Below, in pieces: positions 44,677-54,126 of a stretch of DNA of 64,000 nt; the first letter of the stretch is position 1, and each line of letters starts with the position of its first letter. The position numbers and the translations under genes were made by a program. The notes below the pieces were generated by a model, which was not told the origin of the DNA, made no database searches, and saw nothing but the letters and a program-made list of their open reading frames with translations. Source of the DNA: Paraburkholderia unamae (GTDB lineage: Bacteria > Pseudomonadota > Gammaproteobacteria > Burkholderiales > Burkholderiaceae); contig NZ_QLSU01000016.1 in assembly GCF_003268775.1 (NCBI RefSeq), positions 1 through 64,000 of the forward strand, given 5' to 3'.

Positions 44677-44753
44677 GCCTGCTATCTCCGTTTCTTGTCT
44701 TTCTCTGATGCGTGGCGGACGCCACGTGCGGGCAGTCCGCCATCGCACGCGGC

Positions 44754-45644
44754 TTACTTCGACAGATGCTGATGCGCGAAGTCGACTACCCGCTGCATCG
44801 CGGCAACCGAGGCAGGCAGCGTCGGGTGCATGGTGGTGAACATCATCGGTGCTTCGTAGACCGCCAGTTCGATCTCGCCGCCGGCTTCCTGGTAGCGCTG
44901 CATGAATCGATCCGCCTCCGTGCCGGGCACTTCGGATTCGATATCGTGGTAGTTGTGGACATCGTCGTCGGTGGCGAGCACCCACAGGGCGGGAGGCAGA
45001 TAAACCGATTCGCCGCGCTCCAGAACCAGGGTCGGGCTTCCTTCCTTCATGTTTCCTTCGGTCTGCCAATAACCATCGTGCAGGCCAATCACCTCGGCCG
45101 CCCAATCCGGCGCATTCCCTTCGGCCAACAGGCGCTTTGCGTACCGATAGCGGCCGTACGGGTTGATGACAGGCCACAACATCGAGATGCACCGCACCGT
45201 CGCGTCGACCTCCGGCGAGCCCGGCGGAAGCGGAATCGATGCGTACTGTGCGTCATGTGGGCGCATTGCCACCAGCATGCCCAGATGGCCACCGCTCGAA
45301 TTGCCGGACAAACCAATGCGCTGAGGATCGACCTTGAACCGTGTGGCATTCGCCTTCAGCCAGCGAATGCCGTAATTGATGTCGGACGGCGATTTCGGGT
45401 AAGCACCCTGCACGCCCTGGCGGAAGTCGAGCGACACCACCACGAGCCCCGAGCGAGCCAGCGCTTCGTGCACCGCCTTGCCGCGCGTGCGGTCGAACTT
45501 GCTCCAGGCACCGCCGTGCAGCTCGATCACCGCGGGAAACGGGCCTTCGCCTTCCGGCGTGTAGACGCGCGCCAACAACTCCACGTCGTTGTGCTTCAGA
45601 TAGACCACGTCCTGAACGTTGATATCTTCCAACTGCTCGATCAT
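44754..45644 (-). CDS. Alpha/beta hydrolase (carboxylesterase type)
   Basis: 296 residues of the hormone-sensitive lipase/esterase group. The oxyanion motif is IELHGGAW, the nucleophile elbow is SGNSSGGHLG, the acid is in VLATDDDVHNY and the His in MFTTMHPTLP. There is no signal peptide. The ATG follows AAGGAATACTGAAA. It sits between the monooxygenase and VOC genes. In combination with the Baeyer-Villiger enzyme it could hydrolyse the ester or lactone product; it does not look like a meta-cleavage C-C hydrolase. Confidence 0.9.
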   Translation of the reverse strand: MIEQLEDINVQDVVYLKHNDVELLARVYTPEGEGPFPAVIELHGGAWSKFDRTRGKAVHEALARSGLVVVSLDFRQGVQGAYPKSPSDINYGIRWLKANATRFKVDPQRIGLSGNSSGGHLGMLVAMRPHDAQYASIPLPPGSPEVDATVRCISMLWPVINPYGRYRYAKRLLAEGNAPDWAAEVIGLHDGYWQTEGNMKEGSPTLVLERGESVYLPPALWVLATDDDVHNYHDIESEVPGTEADRFMQRYQEAGGEIELAVYEAPMMFTTMHPTLPASVAAMQRVVDFAHQHLSK

Positions 45645-45700
45645 TTTCAGTATTCCTTATAGAACTTTGTACGATTCGAAAAACCGGCTGTGGGGTTCGC

Positions 45701-46927
45701 TCAGCCCGCCATACCAAGAAGCATCCGGCCGTAGGGAGCCATCGCGGCCTCCCAGTTCGCACCAAAATGCGAACCGGTGGTCAGCGAATCGCGGTACCAC
45801 GACTGCAGCGGGTTGCGGTCGTGCACGATCTCGGCGCTGGTAGTCGACACCAGTGTCTCGATACCGCGACGCGCAACGCGGTTCGCCCACACCGAATCGC
45901 GGTGCGCGGCTTGCGCGTCCTGCGCCGACACACTCTTTCCAGATGCGATCAGATCGGCGACGTGCATGTGACGGCGATGTGCAACAAAGATCGCGGCGTC
46001 TATGTCCGCAGCGGCTTCTCCCAGCTTGCACTGGATAATCTGCGAATCGGACAGCGTAGTCATGCCGCGCGATACACGACCACGCATGGTAATGCCCGTA
46101 TGTTCGAGCACCAGGCGCGCCAGTGCGAGCGTAACCGGCAGTTGCGTGAAGATGGCGAACGCCGCGCGCGGCGCCTTGAGCAACGGGTAATCGGGATGCA
46201 CCGCGCTGCCGGGTGTCTCGCCCTTCTTGAGCCCCGCATCGCTCACCATGCGATGCTCCGGCACAAATACTCCATTGAGCGAGACGGTGTTGCTGCCCGT
46301 GCCACGCAGGCCCAGTGTCTGCCAGTCGTCGATGATCGTCACTTCCGACATGGGCACGAGCATGTACTGCAGCGAGCGTCCACCTTCATGCTCCACCCAG
46401 GCGCCGACCACCAGCCACTCCGCATGTTTGCAACCGCTCGCGAAAGGATAGGTTCCGGTAACGTGATATCCCCCCTTCACGCGCTGAGCCGTCGCGCGAG
46501 GCGCGAGGCTCGAAGCGACGACCGCCAGAGGATTCGCGCCCCACACATCTTCTTGAGCTTCCTCCGGGAAACAGCCGACGACCCAGGCATGCTCACCGAA
46601 TACCGAGAGGACCCATGCGCTAGACGGACAACCCATCGCCAGTTCCTCCACGACGCGCGAGAGCAGAAGCGGCGAGCTTTGCAAGCCTCCATAGCGCCTG
46701 GGCTGGAGAATGCGCGAGAGGCCCGTTTCGCGAAAGCGATCCACCGTCGCCTTCGGCACGTTACGCTGACGCACGCAGTCCGCTTCACGCTCCTTAAGGA
46801 GCCAGACGCAATCCAGCGCCTCGTTGAACAACGCACGCTCTTCGCTGTTCATCCAGCTGTCGTCGACCATCCGGTATGAAGGAAGAAGCGCCAGTCCATT
46901 GTTTTCAATAACCTGCTGAGTAACCAT
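45701..46927 (-). CDS. Flavin-dependent monooxygenase, acyl-CoA dehydrogenase fold (HsaA/HpaH type)
   Basis: 408 residues of the two-component group D flavin monooxygenases, such as HsaA and p-hydroxyphenylacetate hydroxylase C2. Recognisable parts are GLSRILQPRRYGGLQSSP, LAMGCPSSAWVLSVFGEH, and VVASSLAPRATAQRVKGGYH then TGTYPFASGC, with SWYRDSLTTGSHFGANWEAA at the C-terminus. It uses reduced flavin from the neighbouring reductase to hydroxylate a phenol-like ring. ATG 46927 follows GAGGGTAAAG and was chosen because the longer frame has an implausible leader. The flavin reductase gene is 49 bases upstream. Confidence 0.92.
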   Translation of the reverse strand: MVTQQVIENNGLALLPSYRMVDDSWMNSEERALFNEALDCVWLLKEREADCVRQRNVPKATVDRFRETGLSRILQPRRYGGLQSSPLLLSRVVEELAMGCPSSAWVLSVFGEHAWVVGCFPEEAQEDVWGANPLAVVASSLAPRATAQRVKGGYHVTGTYPFASGCKHAEWLVVGAWVEHEGGRSLQYMLVPMSEVTIIDDWQTLGLRGTGSNTVSLNGVFVPEHRMVSDAGLKKGETPGSAVHPDYPLLKAPRAAFAIFTQLPVTLALARLVLEHTGITMRGRVSRGMTTLSDSQIIQCKLGEAAADIDAAIFVAHRRHMHVADLIASGKSVSAQDAQAAHRDSVWANRVARRGIETLVSTTSAEIVHDRNPLQSWYRDSLTTGSHFGANWEAAMAPYGRMLLGMAG

Positions 46928-46976
46928 CTTTACCCTCGTCGTTAGCGGTTCATGATTGATTGACGCGATCCCGTCT

Positions 46977-47471
46977 TCAGGCGTGCGCCGTAATACCGGC
47001 ATAGCCGCTACGGTAATAGAGCAGCGGCGAGCATTGCTCCTGTGCGTGAACGCCAATCACGCGGCCAACGAAAATCGAATGCGTGCCGGAGTCGATCGCC
47101 TCGCCCAGCTCGCAATCGAAGGCGACCAGCGCGTCCATCAAAACCGGCGCCCCAGTCTTCAGGACCGACCACTGCCCGTGCTCGAAACGCTCGGTACGCG
47201 CGTGGGGATTCGAGAACCTGTGCGCGACTTCACTCTGGTCCGCCGCCAGTACATTCACACAGAACTTGCGGCTTTCCATGATCATCTGATGGGTCGCATT
47301 CTGCCGATTCACGCAAACGACCAGTTGCGCCGGTGCGGCAGACAGCGAACAGACTGCCGTTGCGGTCATGCCGCCGCGCTGCGTTCTGGAAACGCTGGTA
47401 ATCAGCGTGACACCAGCGGCCAGGTTCTTCATGGCGGACTTGAAATCGGCTTCACTGACGGTATCGAACAT
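46977..47471 (-). CDS. Flavin reductase, monooxygenase reductase component
   Basis: 164 residues of the flavin reductase-like (HpaC/HsaB) family. Typical segments are KSAMKNLAAGVTLITSV, GMTATAVCSLSAAP, FCVNVLAADQ and GTHSIFVGRVIGV. It would reduce FMN or FAD with NAD(P)H for the oxygenase encoded just downstream. ATG 47471 was chosen because GGAGTGGAGAC precedes it; the ATG-proximal extension to 47495 lacks a site. Confidence 0.93.
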   Translation of the reverse strand: MFDTVSEADFKSAMKNLAAGVTLITSVSRTQRGGMTATAVCSLSAAPAQLVVCVNRQNATHQMIMESRKFCVNVLAADQSEVAHRFSNPHARTERFEHGQWSVLKTGAPVLMDALVAFDCELGEAIDSGTHSIFVGRVIGVHAQEQCSPLLYYRSGYAGITAHA

Positions 47472-47710
47472 GTCTCCACTCCGTATTTTCTTCATCGCCT
47501 TACCGCACCCGGTTAGCTATGGATTCATGATATCCACCGGAAAATTCGCTGTGAAATGCTATTTTTTGCACGGCCATGCATGGCGTGCATGTCTGTTTTG
47601 CATGTCAACCCGACGAGAGCGATACCATGCCGGCGCGCCGCTTCACGGTCACAAACCGTGTTTGGGCGCGGTGCTCGCCAGGCCAGCTTTTCCCGCGCCC
47701 TGTGGAGCTT

Positions 47711-49000
47711 CTAGAATCTGTGGCAAAGGCCGAACACCGCTGCAACCTGCGTATTCGTGCTCGATGGAGAAGCCGTTAGTGGAATCCACGCATTCAAATT
47801 TTTAGACGTCTTCTGATAGAACGCATCCGCATAGACGTTCGTACGCTTGGAAAGAAAATACGAAACGCCCACCGTCGTTTGCCAGTAATTGCCCGCTCCC
47901 GCTCCCTGGGTGGCGTGCGTGTAGGATTGCGCTATTCCGCCAATCAACCACGGCTTGAAGTTGTAACTGACGCTGCCCTCGATATTTTCGAAATGGACCG
48001 AGCCGTTGCCGCCGCCACTGCCTGTCCACGAAGAAAACAACGAGCTGGCCGTGGGACTCGGATTGTCGAAATGGGTGTTCGTGTACATCAAACCCAACGT
48101 CGCATTGTCGAACGTATATCGGCCGGTGAGCCCCCACTCCTGCACGTTTTTGGCCGATGAGAGGAAAGGCATCTTCGCCGGATTGAAGTAGGAATCCGAG
48201 GGCGTCGCGCCAGTGGTGTCGATGGCCGGCTGACTCAGGCGGACGTAAACCGCCGCCAGTTGCAGGCCATTGCTGTTATAGGTCGCGCCAACGTTCCAGG
48301 AACGGTTATTGGCGAAATTTGTTGAATTCGAGAACGCGTACATTGCTTCCGCCTGCAAGCCGGCATAGACGGGGCTAAGGTACTTAACCGAATTGTCGGT
48401 GCGATAGGTCAGGAACCCTTCGTTATCCATCGGGTGCAGCGCCGATCCCGTCAGACTCGCGGCCGCCAGCAACGGCCCGAAGAAGTCCTGCAACGCACTG
48501 TATTGCCGCCCCATGGTCAGCGTGCCGTACTGCGTGGACGACAGCCCCACCCATGCCTGACGACCGAATAGCCGCCCCCCTTGCAGGGAGGCCCCGCTGA
48601 ACTGGTCGAATCCGTTTTCCAGTTGGGCTATCGCACGCAGTCCGCCGCCCAGGTCTTCTCCGATTCTCAAGCCCCAGCGGGGCGCCAGCAAAGGCCCACT
48701 GAGGGTCTGCACCACGGAACCGCCTGGACCACCGGCCGTGTTCTTCATATTGTTCACGTAGAGAATGCCGCCATCCAGAATACCGAAGAGCGTTACGCTC
48801 GATTGCGCATGGGCAATACCCGTCGTCGCGCTGAAGCCAAGAAGCGCAAGAAATGCCTTTTCCAAACGCCTCGGCACAGGGCTGAGGGTGCAGGATGATC
48901 GCGTGGAGCGGCTCGGTCTTTGCGGAGCCAGAAGACGCTGCGATTCATCGGCGTTCATTGATGAGCGTGGCATACCCTTACCAACTTTCTCGATATTCAT
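47711..49000 (-). CDS. Porin, Gram-negative trimeric type
   Basis: About 429 residues. A signal peptidase site is predicted after AHA (FLALLGFSATTGIAHA-Q). The mature barrel starts SSVTLFGILDGGILYV, contains GRQAWVGLSSTQYGTLTMGR and ends VAAVFGLCHRF, all typical of beta-proteobacterial porins. ATG 49000 follows TAGGAGATCTT, giving a 65-residue presequence, longer than usual; an internal start (residue 15) is possible. It is the second gene of the catabolic cluster, just downstream of the MFS permease, so it probably serves substrate entry. Confidence 0.9.
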   Translation of the reverse strand: MNIEKVGKGMPRSSMNADESQRLLAPQRPSRSTRSSCTLSPVPRRLEKAFLALLGFSATTGIAHAQSSVTLFGILDGGILYVNNMKNTAGGPGGSVVQTLSGPLLAPRWGLRIGEDLGGGLRAIAQLENGFDQFSGASLQGGRLFGRQAWVGLSSTQYGTLTMGRQYSALQDFFGPLLAAASLTGSALHPMDNEGFLTYRTDNSVKYLSPVYAGLQAEAMYAFSNSTNFANNRSWNVGATYNSNGLQLAAVYVRLSQPAIDTTGATPSDSYFNPAKMPFLSSAKNVQEWGLTGRYTFDNATLGLMYTNTHFDNPSPTASSLFSSWTGSGGGNGSVHFENIEGSVSYNFKPWLIGGIAQSYTHATQGAGAGNYWQTTVGVSYFLSKRTNVYADAFYQKTSKNLNAWIPLTASPSSTNTQVAAVFGLCHRF

Positions 49001-49093
49001 AAGATCTCCTAATTTAATATTGTGTAGTTTTTTCAGCATCATTCAATCAACCCGCGCTGAGCGCGCGGTATTGAATTCTTCGACTAGCCGCGC

Positions 49094-50455
49094 TTACTTC
49101 TCGACCTCTCCAGCCAGCCGCATACCCACCTCGGCTTGTCCTTTACGCGACCGGTCGGTGGAGTAGCGGTGCTGGACGGCGGAGATCGAAATCGCGGAGA
49201 GCACGCCTGGAATGGCGAAAGCAAAGAACATGCTGTGGATCGAGAACGACATGTCGACCAGCCAGCCTGCCAGCAACGGTCCCAGCATGCCGCCGACACG
49301 TCCTACGCTCGACGAGAACCCCATAGCCGTCGATCGGACGAACGCGGGATAAAACTGCGAGATATACACCTGCACAAGGTTCATCGCACCGACCACGGGC
49401 ACGCCTGCTACTGCAATCAGGACATAAGCCAAGGTCGCATTCCGGTTCAGTGCGAACAGCACCATGGTTACTGAACCGAGCAGATACATGCCGACGAGTA
49501 TTCGCTTGAGCGAATAATGATCACCGGCATAGCCCATGACTACGGTCCCGACAATCGCGCCGCACTGAAGCACGATCAGGAACATCAGGCTCGAGTTCAT
49601 ACTGAAACCGGCTTCCAGCATCAGCTTGGGTAGCCAGTTGATCAGGCCATAACCGAGGATCAGGTGAAAGAAGATGGCGGCCGTAAACATCACCGTACTC
49701 AACGCGCGTCCTTCGCCGAACAGGCCGGCAAGAGGAACCCGCGTACTGACGTCGTGTTCTTCGTAAAGCCGTACTTCGGCATCGATCTTTCTTGCTGGAT
49801 TGATGCGGGCGAGCACGGCGAGCAACTCCTCCCTTCTGCCTTCGCGCAGCAGAATGAAGCTGGATTCCGGCATGTACCGGTAGGCCAGCGGCAGAAAGAT
49901 CAGTGGCAGGGCTCCGACCCAAAGTACGATGCGCCAACCATAATTCCCGATTGCAAGTATGCCGATGAACGGGGAAAGCATGCCGCCCAGGCAGTATCCG
50001 CAGAACACTATCGCCGTGATGGTCGTACGCGTTTTTTTGGGCGAGTAGTCGGTGAGTAAAGCGATTGCATTGGGCAGAATGCCCCCAAGGCCCAGCCCCG
50101 CCATGAAACGGAAAAATCCGAAGACCTTGGGCCCGGGCGCAATCCCACCGAGCGCCGTGAACAGGCTGAACAGGATCACGGTGACAGCCACCATCCGTTT
50201 GCGGCCATAGCGATCGGCGAGAACACCAAACGTGAATGCCCCAAACAACATGCCGAAGAGGCTGTAGCTACCCAGGGCCCCCGCTTCCACGGCTGTGAGA
50301 TGCCACTCCTTCATCATTGACGGCAGAATGGCGCCGAACACCGCGGTATCGTAACCGTCGAAGATGACGCAAAAGAAGCCGATAATCAGCAGAAGAAAAT
50401 GGAAACGCCGGAAATCGCTTGTCGCGATGAATTCAGACACGTTTAACTGGTTCAC
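49094..50455 (-). CDS. MFS transporter, aromatic acid:H+ symporter type
   Basis: 453 residues with about 12 TM helices. The DGYD motif in TM1 (GFFCVIFDGYDTAVFGAILP) and LADRYGRKRM in the 2-3 loop identify the AAHS group (PcaK, BenK, MhpT). The start is GTG after GGAGACGATAAAAC. It is the first gene of the minus-strand catabolic cluster and supports an aromatic or cyclic acid as substrate. Confidence 0.92.
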   Translation of the reverse strand: MNQLNVSEFIATSDFRRFHFLLLIIGFFCVIFDGYDTAVFGAILPSMMKEWHLTAVEAGALGSYSLFGMLFGAFTFGVLADRYGRKRMVAVTVILFSLFTALGGIAPGPKVFGFFRFMAGLGLGGILPNAIALLTDYSPKKTRTTITAIVFCGYCLGGMLSPFIGILAIGNYGWRIVLWVGALPLIFLPLAYRYMPESSFILLREGRREELLAVLARINPARKIDAEVRLYEEHDVSTRVPLAGLFGEGRALSTVMFTAAIFFHLILGYGLINWLPKLMLEAGFSMNSSLMFLIVLQCGAIVGTVVMGYAGDHYSLKRILVGMYLLGSVTMVLFALNRNATLAYVLIAVAGVPVVGAMNLVQVYISQFYPAFVRSTAMGFSSSVGRVGGMLGPLLAGWLVDMSFSIHSMFFAFAIPGVLSAISISAVQHRYSTDRSRKGQAEVGMRLAGEVEK

Positions 50456-51210
50456 GTTTTATCGTCTCCACGGCGTCCTTATCGCGGACACCTTTTTATC
50501 GAAGCTATCGAAGGCCAGATATGGGGCCATAGGCACACTCGGTTCCGCCGGCAAGCCTGGAAAGCTCCTTGACACCATCTGCCGCTGGAGCAACAGCGCA
50601 CGAGCCGGACACTGATCGAGAGTGTGGGGAGAGACTATAAAAAGCGTGGGGAATCGGCCAATGCATTTTAGGCTGCGGAGATGCATGCAAGGCATACCGG
50701 CGCTCGAACCTGCGCGGGGATGTGATAACGAGAGGTTTCGTCGAGCGTTCGCCAGGGAAAATCCCAATCCTGCTCGCGAGTGTGCGACTGAGGTTCCGGT
50801 ATGGCCCCGCGACTGTGCAAGGTTACTGGCCGCGGATCAAGGCGAGGCGTACCTGAACGTATGCGGTCGCTCTCGGCAAAGCGGCAGTAAGAGTGCCAAG
50901 GGTGGTTTCCAGCATCGCGCACGCCCGAGGAAGCGTCAGTGTCTCTCCAGGAGCTGAAGGACGTGATCGGAAAGAAGTCAGTTATCTCGCGCCTGATGCA
51001 TGCACTGGCGTAGGCCGCGTTGATTCTGTCACCGTTGCGTGTGTCACAACGCGCTGCCGCCTCCGAACCGCCGGTGCCGCCACGTTTGGGCATTCGACAG
51101 AGCGGGCAAAACTGTCGACAATTCGTCGCTACATGTCGATCTCGCTGTCGAGGTTGAGTCGTTCTGTTATGTGTGTCTGATCAACCTGTCGTGCTCGCAT
51201 GGAGAATTCG
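50456..51210. other. Gene-free stretch upstream of the catabolic cluster
   Basis: It should contain the cluster promoter. A short plus-strand open stretch ending in a TAG near 51014 reads SLQELKDVIGKKSVISRLMH without a start codon and may be a remnant. No gene is supported. Confidence 0.45.
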
Positions 51211-51422
51211 ATGCTGCGATTTGTCGTAGTTCGCGGATCCCTGACTTGGGGCGTTGGTACCGCTGTCATTTTCACGGCAATTCAGGTTTTGCAGCAACAC
51301 GAAGTCGGAATGCCAGATGTCACTAGAAATATCAGTATGTTCATGATCGGCGGCATTTTTTGGGGGCCACGATGTGGTGGTTGGGCGGCCGCAAGAAAGG
51401 AAAGTCGAGACACGAGCGATGA
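51211..51422 (+). pseudogene. Small membrane protein gene with frameshift
   Basis: ATG 51211 after GGAGAATTCG reads MLRFVVVRGSLTWGVGTAVI and continues with one or two hydrophobic helices to GGIFWG. There the frame is lost in the run TTTTTTGGGGGCC (G run 51362-51366). Adding one base restores ATMWWLGGRKKGKSRHER and a stop at 51422, a natural charged C-terminus. The gene is therefore broken by a one-base deletion, or the assembly has a homopolymer error. The family was not recognised. Confidence 0.7.
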
Positions 51423-51673
51423 CTCGAGCCATTCAGCGGTTCCCGGCCGACAATATCGGGCGGTAGCCGGCCATCTTCAGACGGTCGCTTTAGTGCTTAA
51501 CTTGCCATTCAAGCGGCCGCTCGGCTCGAACAAGGGACCTTCGTTCCGGCGTCGCGGCGACAAGCCATCCGCCGCAGCTGCGACGGACCGATCAGCTGAG
51601 GCGCGTCGACGATGTCCTCTCAGACTGAAGGCGCTTTTACCGAGGCAGGTATCCAGCGACATTGCGCGGCCTT

Positions 51674-52194
51674 TCAGTTAGCTGAAGCCTTAGACGGTAC
51701 CACCGGTTGTGGCGGGCCCGGTGCGAGTTGCATGTCAACATCGACAATCCCACCGTTGATCGATAGTCCATTTCTGTCGCGTATGGACGCTGCTGCTTGC
51801 ATGCACCTCAGAAGAAATTTCGGCTCGCCGCCGGGCAGATTCACAACCCGGAGACAGCGGTACGTAAAGGTCTTACGGTCGGGACCATCGCCCCGTGCAG
51901 CAAATCCGCTCGTTGCGCCGGGCCCGCTGGCCTCTTCGGGTAAGAATTCTGCATCATTGATCGCTATCGGAGTCCATCCGCAGCGGCCAGGGCGGTACTG
52001 GTCGAGAAAGACGCGAAGAGAGAAGCTGGCTTGCCCAGCCGGAACCCGAACATAGTCCTCAACGGTCTGGGCTGTCCTGGGTGAACCCGACAGCGACTGT
52101 CGAAGTTCCCCCAGGCAATTTTCTTACTGCCATCGGCCAAGACAGCGAGGCTGGCGTCGTACGTCGGCGAGCCGACGTGCCAATATTTCATCAT
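51674..52194 (-). pseudogene. Frameshifted hypothetical gene
   Basis: Minus-strand frames together give a protein-like sequence: first MMKYWHVGSPTYDASLAVLA then SKKIAWGNFDSRC in one frame, then, after a shift between about 52126 and 52060, AQTVEDYVRVPAGQ, SFSLRVFLDQYRPGRCGW, DGPDRKTFTYRCLRVVNL and INGGIVDVDMQLAPG to a TGA at 51674. The second part is 149 codons long with strongly biased third bases but has no start codon of its own. Product unknown; it is probably an exported or lipoprotein-like Burkholderiaceae protein. It is inactive unless the shift is a sequencing error. Confidence 0.7.
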
Positions 52195-52200
52195 CGATGC

Positions 52201-53263
52201 GGTACCCGCCGAAGGAACGTCCCTTAACTGGCTATGGAGACGCGAGTCTGCGCAGGGTGTGCGAGGTGCCAGGCGTTCACTGCGCAGCATCAGGACGTCG
52301 GCACGCCAGCCGCGCGTCAGGACGCACCCCGTTGCCTGAAGACCGTCTTTGCCCACGCAGTTGCGTAGCTAGCGAAATGCTAACAGACCGGTAGTTGCAT
52401 TTCCCGAGTCGACGGACACAGCGGATGACGGCTTGACATTCTGCCCATAGTGTCAAAAAATGCCCGTCCGGTGTCGCCACCTGCCTGAATGTTCGGGAGC
52501 AGACTGCTTCGGCAGAGGCCACTCCCTCGAGTTTCACGCTCCGATGTGGATCCACGCGTGCGATTCCGCTGCAAAGCGCGCTCGATCTCACTCAACTTCA
52601 CCGACTACGGTGACCACGGACGAACGTTACGCACGTTGCTGCTCAACACGGACTCGAGGGAGCAGCGCTACGCCGCTTCTGCATAATGCCGTCCGTGCAC
52701 GGCTCACGACTACCATAGTGTGCAGCATCTGCTTGAGGAGGAAGATCGCTGCGCAGCCAATCGCCAACGACCCCAGATACGATATCCGCAATGCGGCGGA
52801 AAGAGACCATCGAATATCACGAGCAATGTGATTGCGGCACCATTCCGCTGCGCTTCATGTCATTCGCACCTTTTTTCTATGGATTCGTTCTGTTCCGTTC
52901 CCCCCCGCGATGCGGCGGCAAGAGTGCCTAGCGATCCAACGATGAACGCTCCTACGACTGTGGAGCGACATTGGCCCGAGGGCGTCGTGTGGTTGTATGC
53001 GTCCATGATCTTGTTCATCGTAAAAATGCGGACTGCGATTGCATCGCGTTTCCCCCGCATTTGTCGATGGCAACATCGGTGAGTCCTCCAGACAAGTACG
53101 CGGGCACGAGCAGTGAAGAAGTCGTCAGTCAGATGCATTGGGACACCCTGGCGTCACATGATGCACGAGCACGGCCGCGGCGTATTCGCTGGGCTTGCAC
53201 CAAACTGGTCCCGTAGGTGCCCGTTCGGCTCGCCCCGTTTCAGCCCAAAAGCGAGCGCCGCAT
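52201..53263. other. Gene-free, apparently decaying stretch
   Basis: No intact gene is supported. Minus-strand fragments with hydrophobic character (for example SLAIGCAAIFLLKQML near 52720-52760 and VVGAFIVGSLGTLAAAS near 52930) lack starts or ribosome binding sites and may be remnants. Confidence 0.45.
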
Positions 53264-53266
53264 CGA

Positions 53267-53780
53267 AAGCAGCGTGCAGGCTGGTGCACGTTCCTCGAAC
53301 CAGCGGTGGTCGCTGCCGTCGATCAGGATGAGCTCGCCCAGGCAGGCCCGGCGCGCGCGTGGCTGGTAGACCTTCGGCGGGTGCTGGGCGCGTGGAATCC
53401 AGAGTCCGGCGTCCGGCGTCCGGCGTCCGGCGTCCGGCGTCCGGCATCAGCTTGCGGACCGTTTCCCTTGACAGCACCAGACCATTGCATTCGGCCAGCT
53501 TCTCGCAGGCCAGCGTCGGGCCGAAATCGGCGTAGCGCTCGCGGAGGATCTCCAGTGCCCGCTGCGCCAGACCCGCAGGCAACTGGTGATTGCTGGCGCC
53601 GCCACGCCGCCGCGAAACCAGCCCGGACGCCCCGGACTCGCGATACCGCAGCACCAGTCGCTCCACCTGACGACGGCTGATGCCCAACCGTTCAGCCGCA
53701 CGCCACGGCATCAGCCGTGCCTCGGTGACGGCCTCGATCACCTTCAGGCGGTCCAGCTCGCGCATGCTCATCGTAAGCAT
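53267..53780 (-). mobile_element. ISNCY-type transposase remnant, truncated and frameshifted
   Basis: The minus-strand frame from ATG 53780 reads a transposase N-terminus (RELDRLKVIEAVTEARLMPW; ERLGISRRQVERLVLRYRES; LACEKLAECNGLVLSRETVR). At KLMPDAG the frame is broken by the heptamer repeat at 53405-53446; shifting frame recovers GLWIPRAQHPPKVYQPRARR and LGELILIDGSDHRWFEERAP up to about 53267, after which homology stops before the rest of the catalytic domain. The element is therefore truncated at its 3' end as well. Terminal inverted repeats and target duplications were not found. Confidence 0.8.
53405..53446. repeat. Tandem heptanucleotide repeat, six units
   Basis: Five copies of TCCGGCG followed by TCCGGCA. 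It lies inside the transposase remnant. Two units would keep the reading frame (PDAGLWIP); four extra units add 28 bases and shift the frame by one. Confidence 0.9.
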
Positions 53781-54126
53781 CCCGGTACAGGCGAAATCCA
53801 TTGGGGCCAGGCACAACCGTGCCATCAACAGGCCGAATGTATATATGCAATCCAGCACCTGCTTGCTGTAGGCCAGATCATTTGGCAAACGGGACGAGGC
53901 CATGTATAAGTCCGCAACCACCCTCCTCGCCACACACAATCACCTTAGGTCGCGCCGTTGGATATTCCCAGGGGTGGCTGAGGGATGTCCACGAGTCGAC
54001 CCAATCAATTCGGAATACTTATGATATTGATCGGCAAATACCGAACTCCCTTCGCGTATGCACACGATGCTGCGTGACGCGAAGGGCTAACGTTCTGCTC
54101 GACGAATAAGGAAAGAAGCGCAGTCG
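53781..54126. other. Stretch upstream of transposase remnant
   Basis: It probably includes the 5' end of the former insertion element. The transposase frame stays open upstream to 53939, but the sequence there is not recognised. No separate gene is supported. Confidence 0.4.

Noticed and set aside
47274..47286. ATGATCAT core inside the flavin reductase gene
   Set aside because: The flanking bases do not match the TGCRTTTY arms and it is within coding sequence, so it is probably chance.
53405..53446. Short regular repeats that could suggest a CRISPR-like array
   Set aside because: The units are contiguous heptamers without spacers, inside a transposase frame; this is slippage, not CRISPR.
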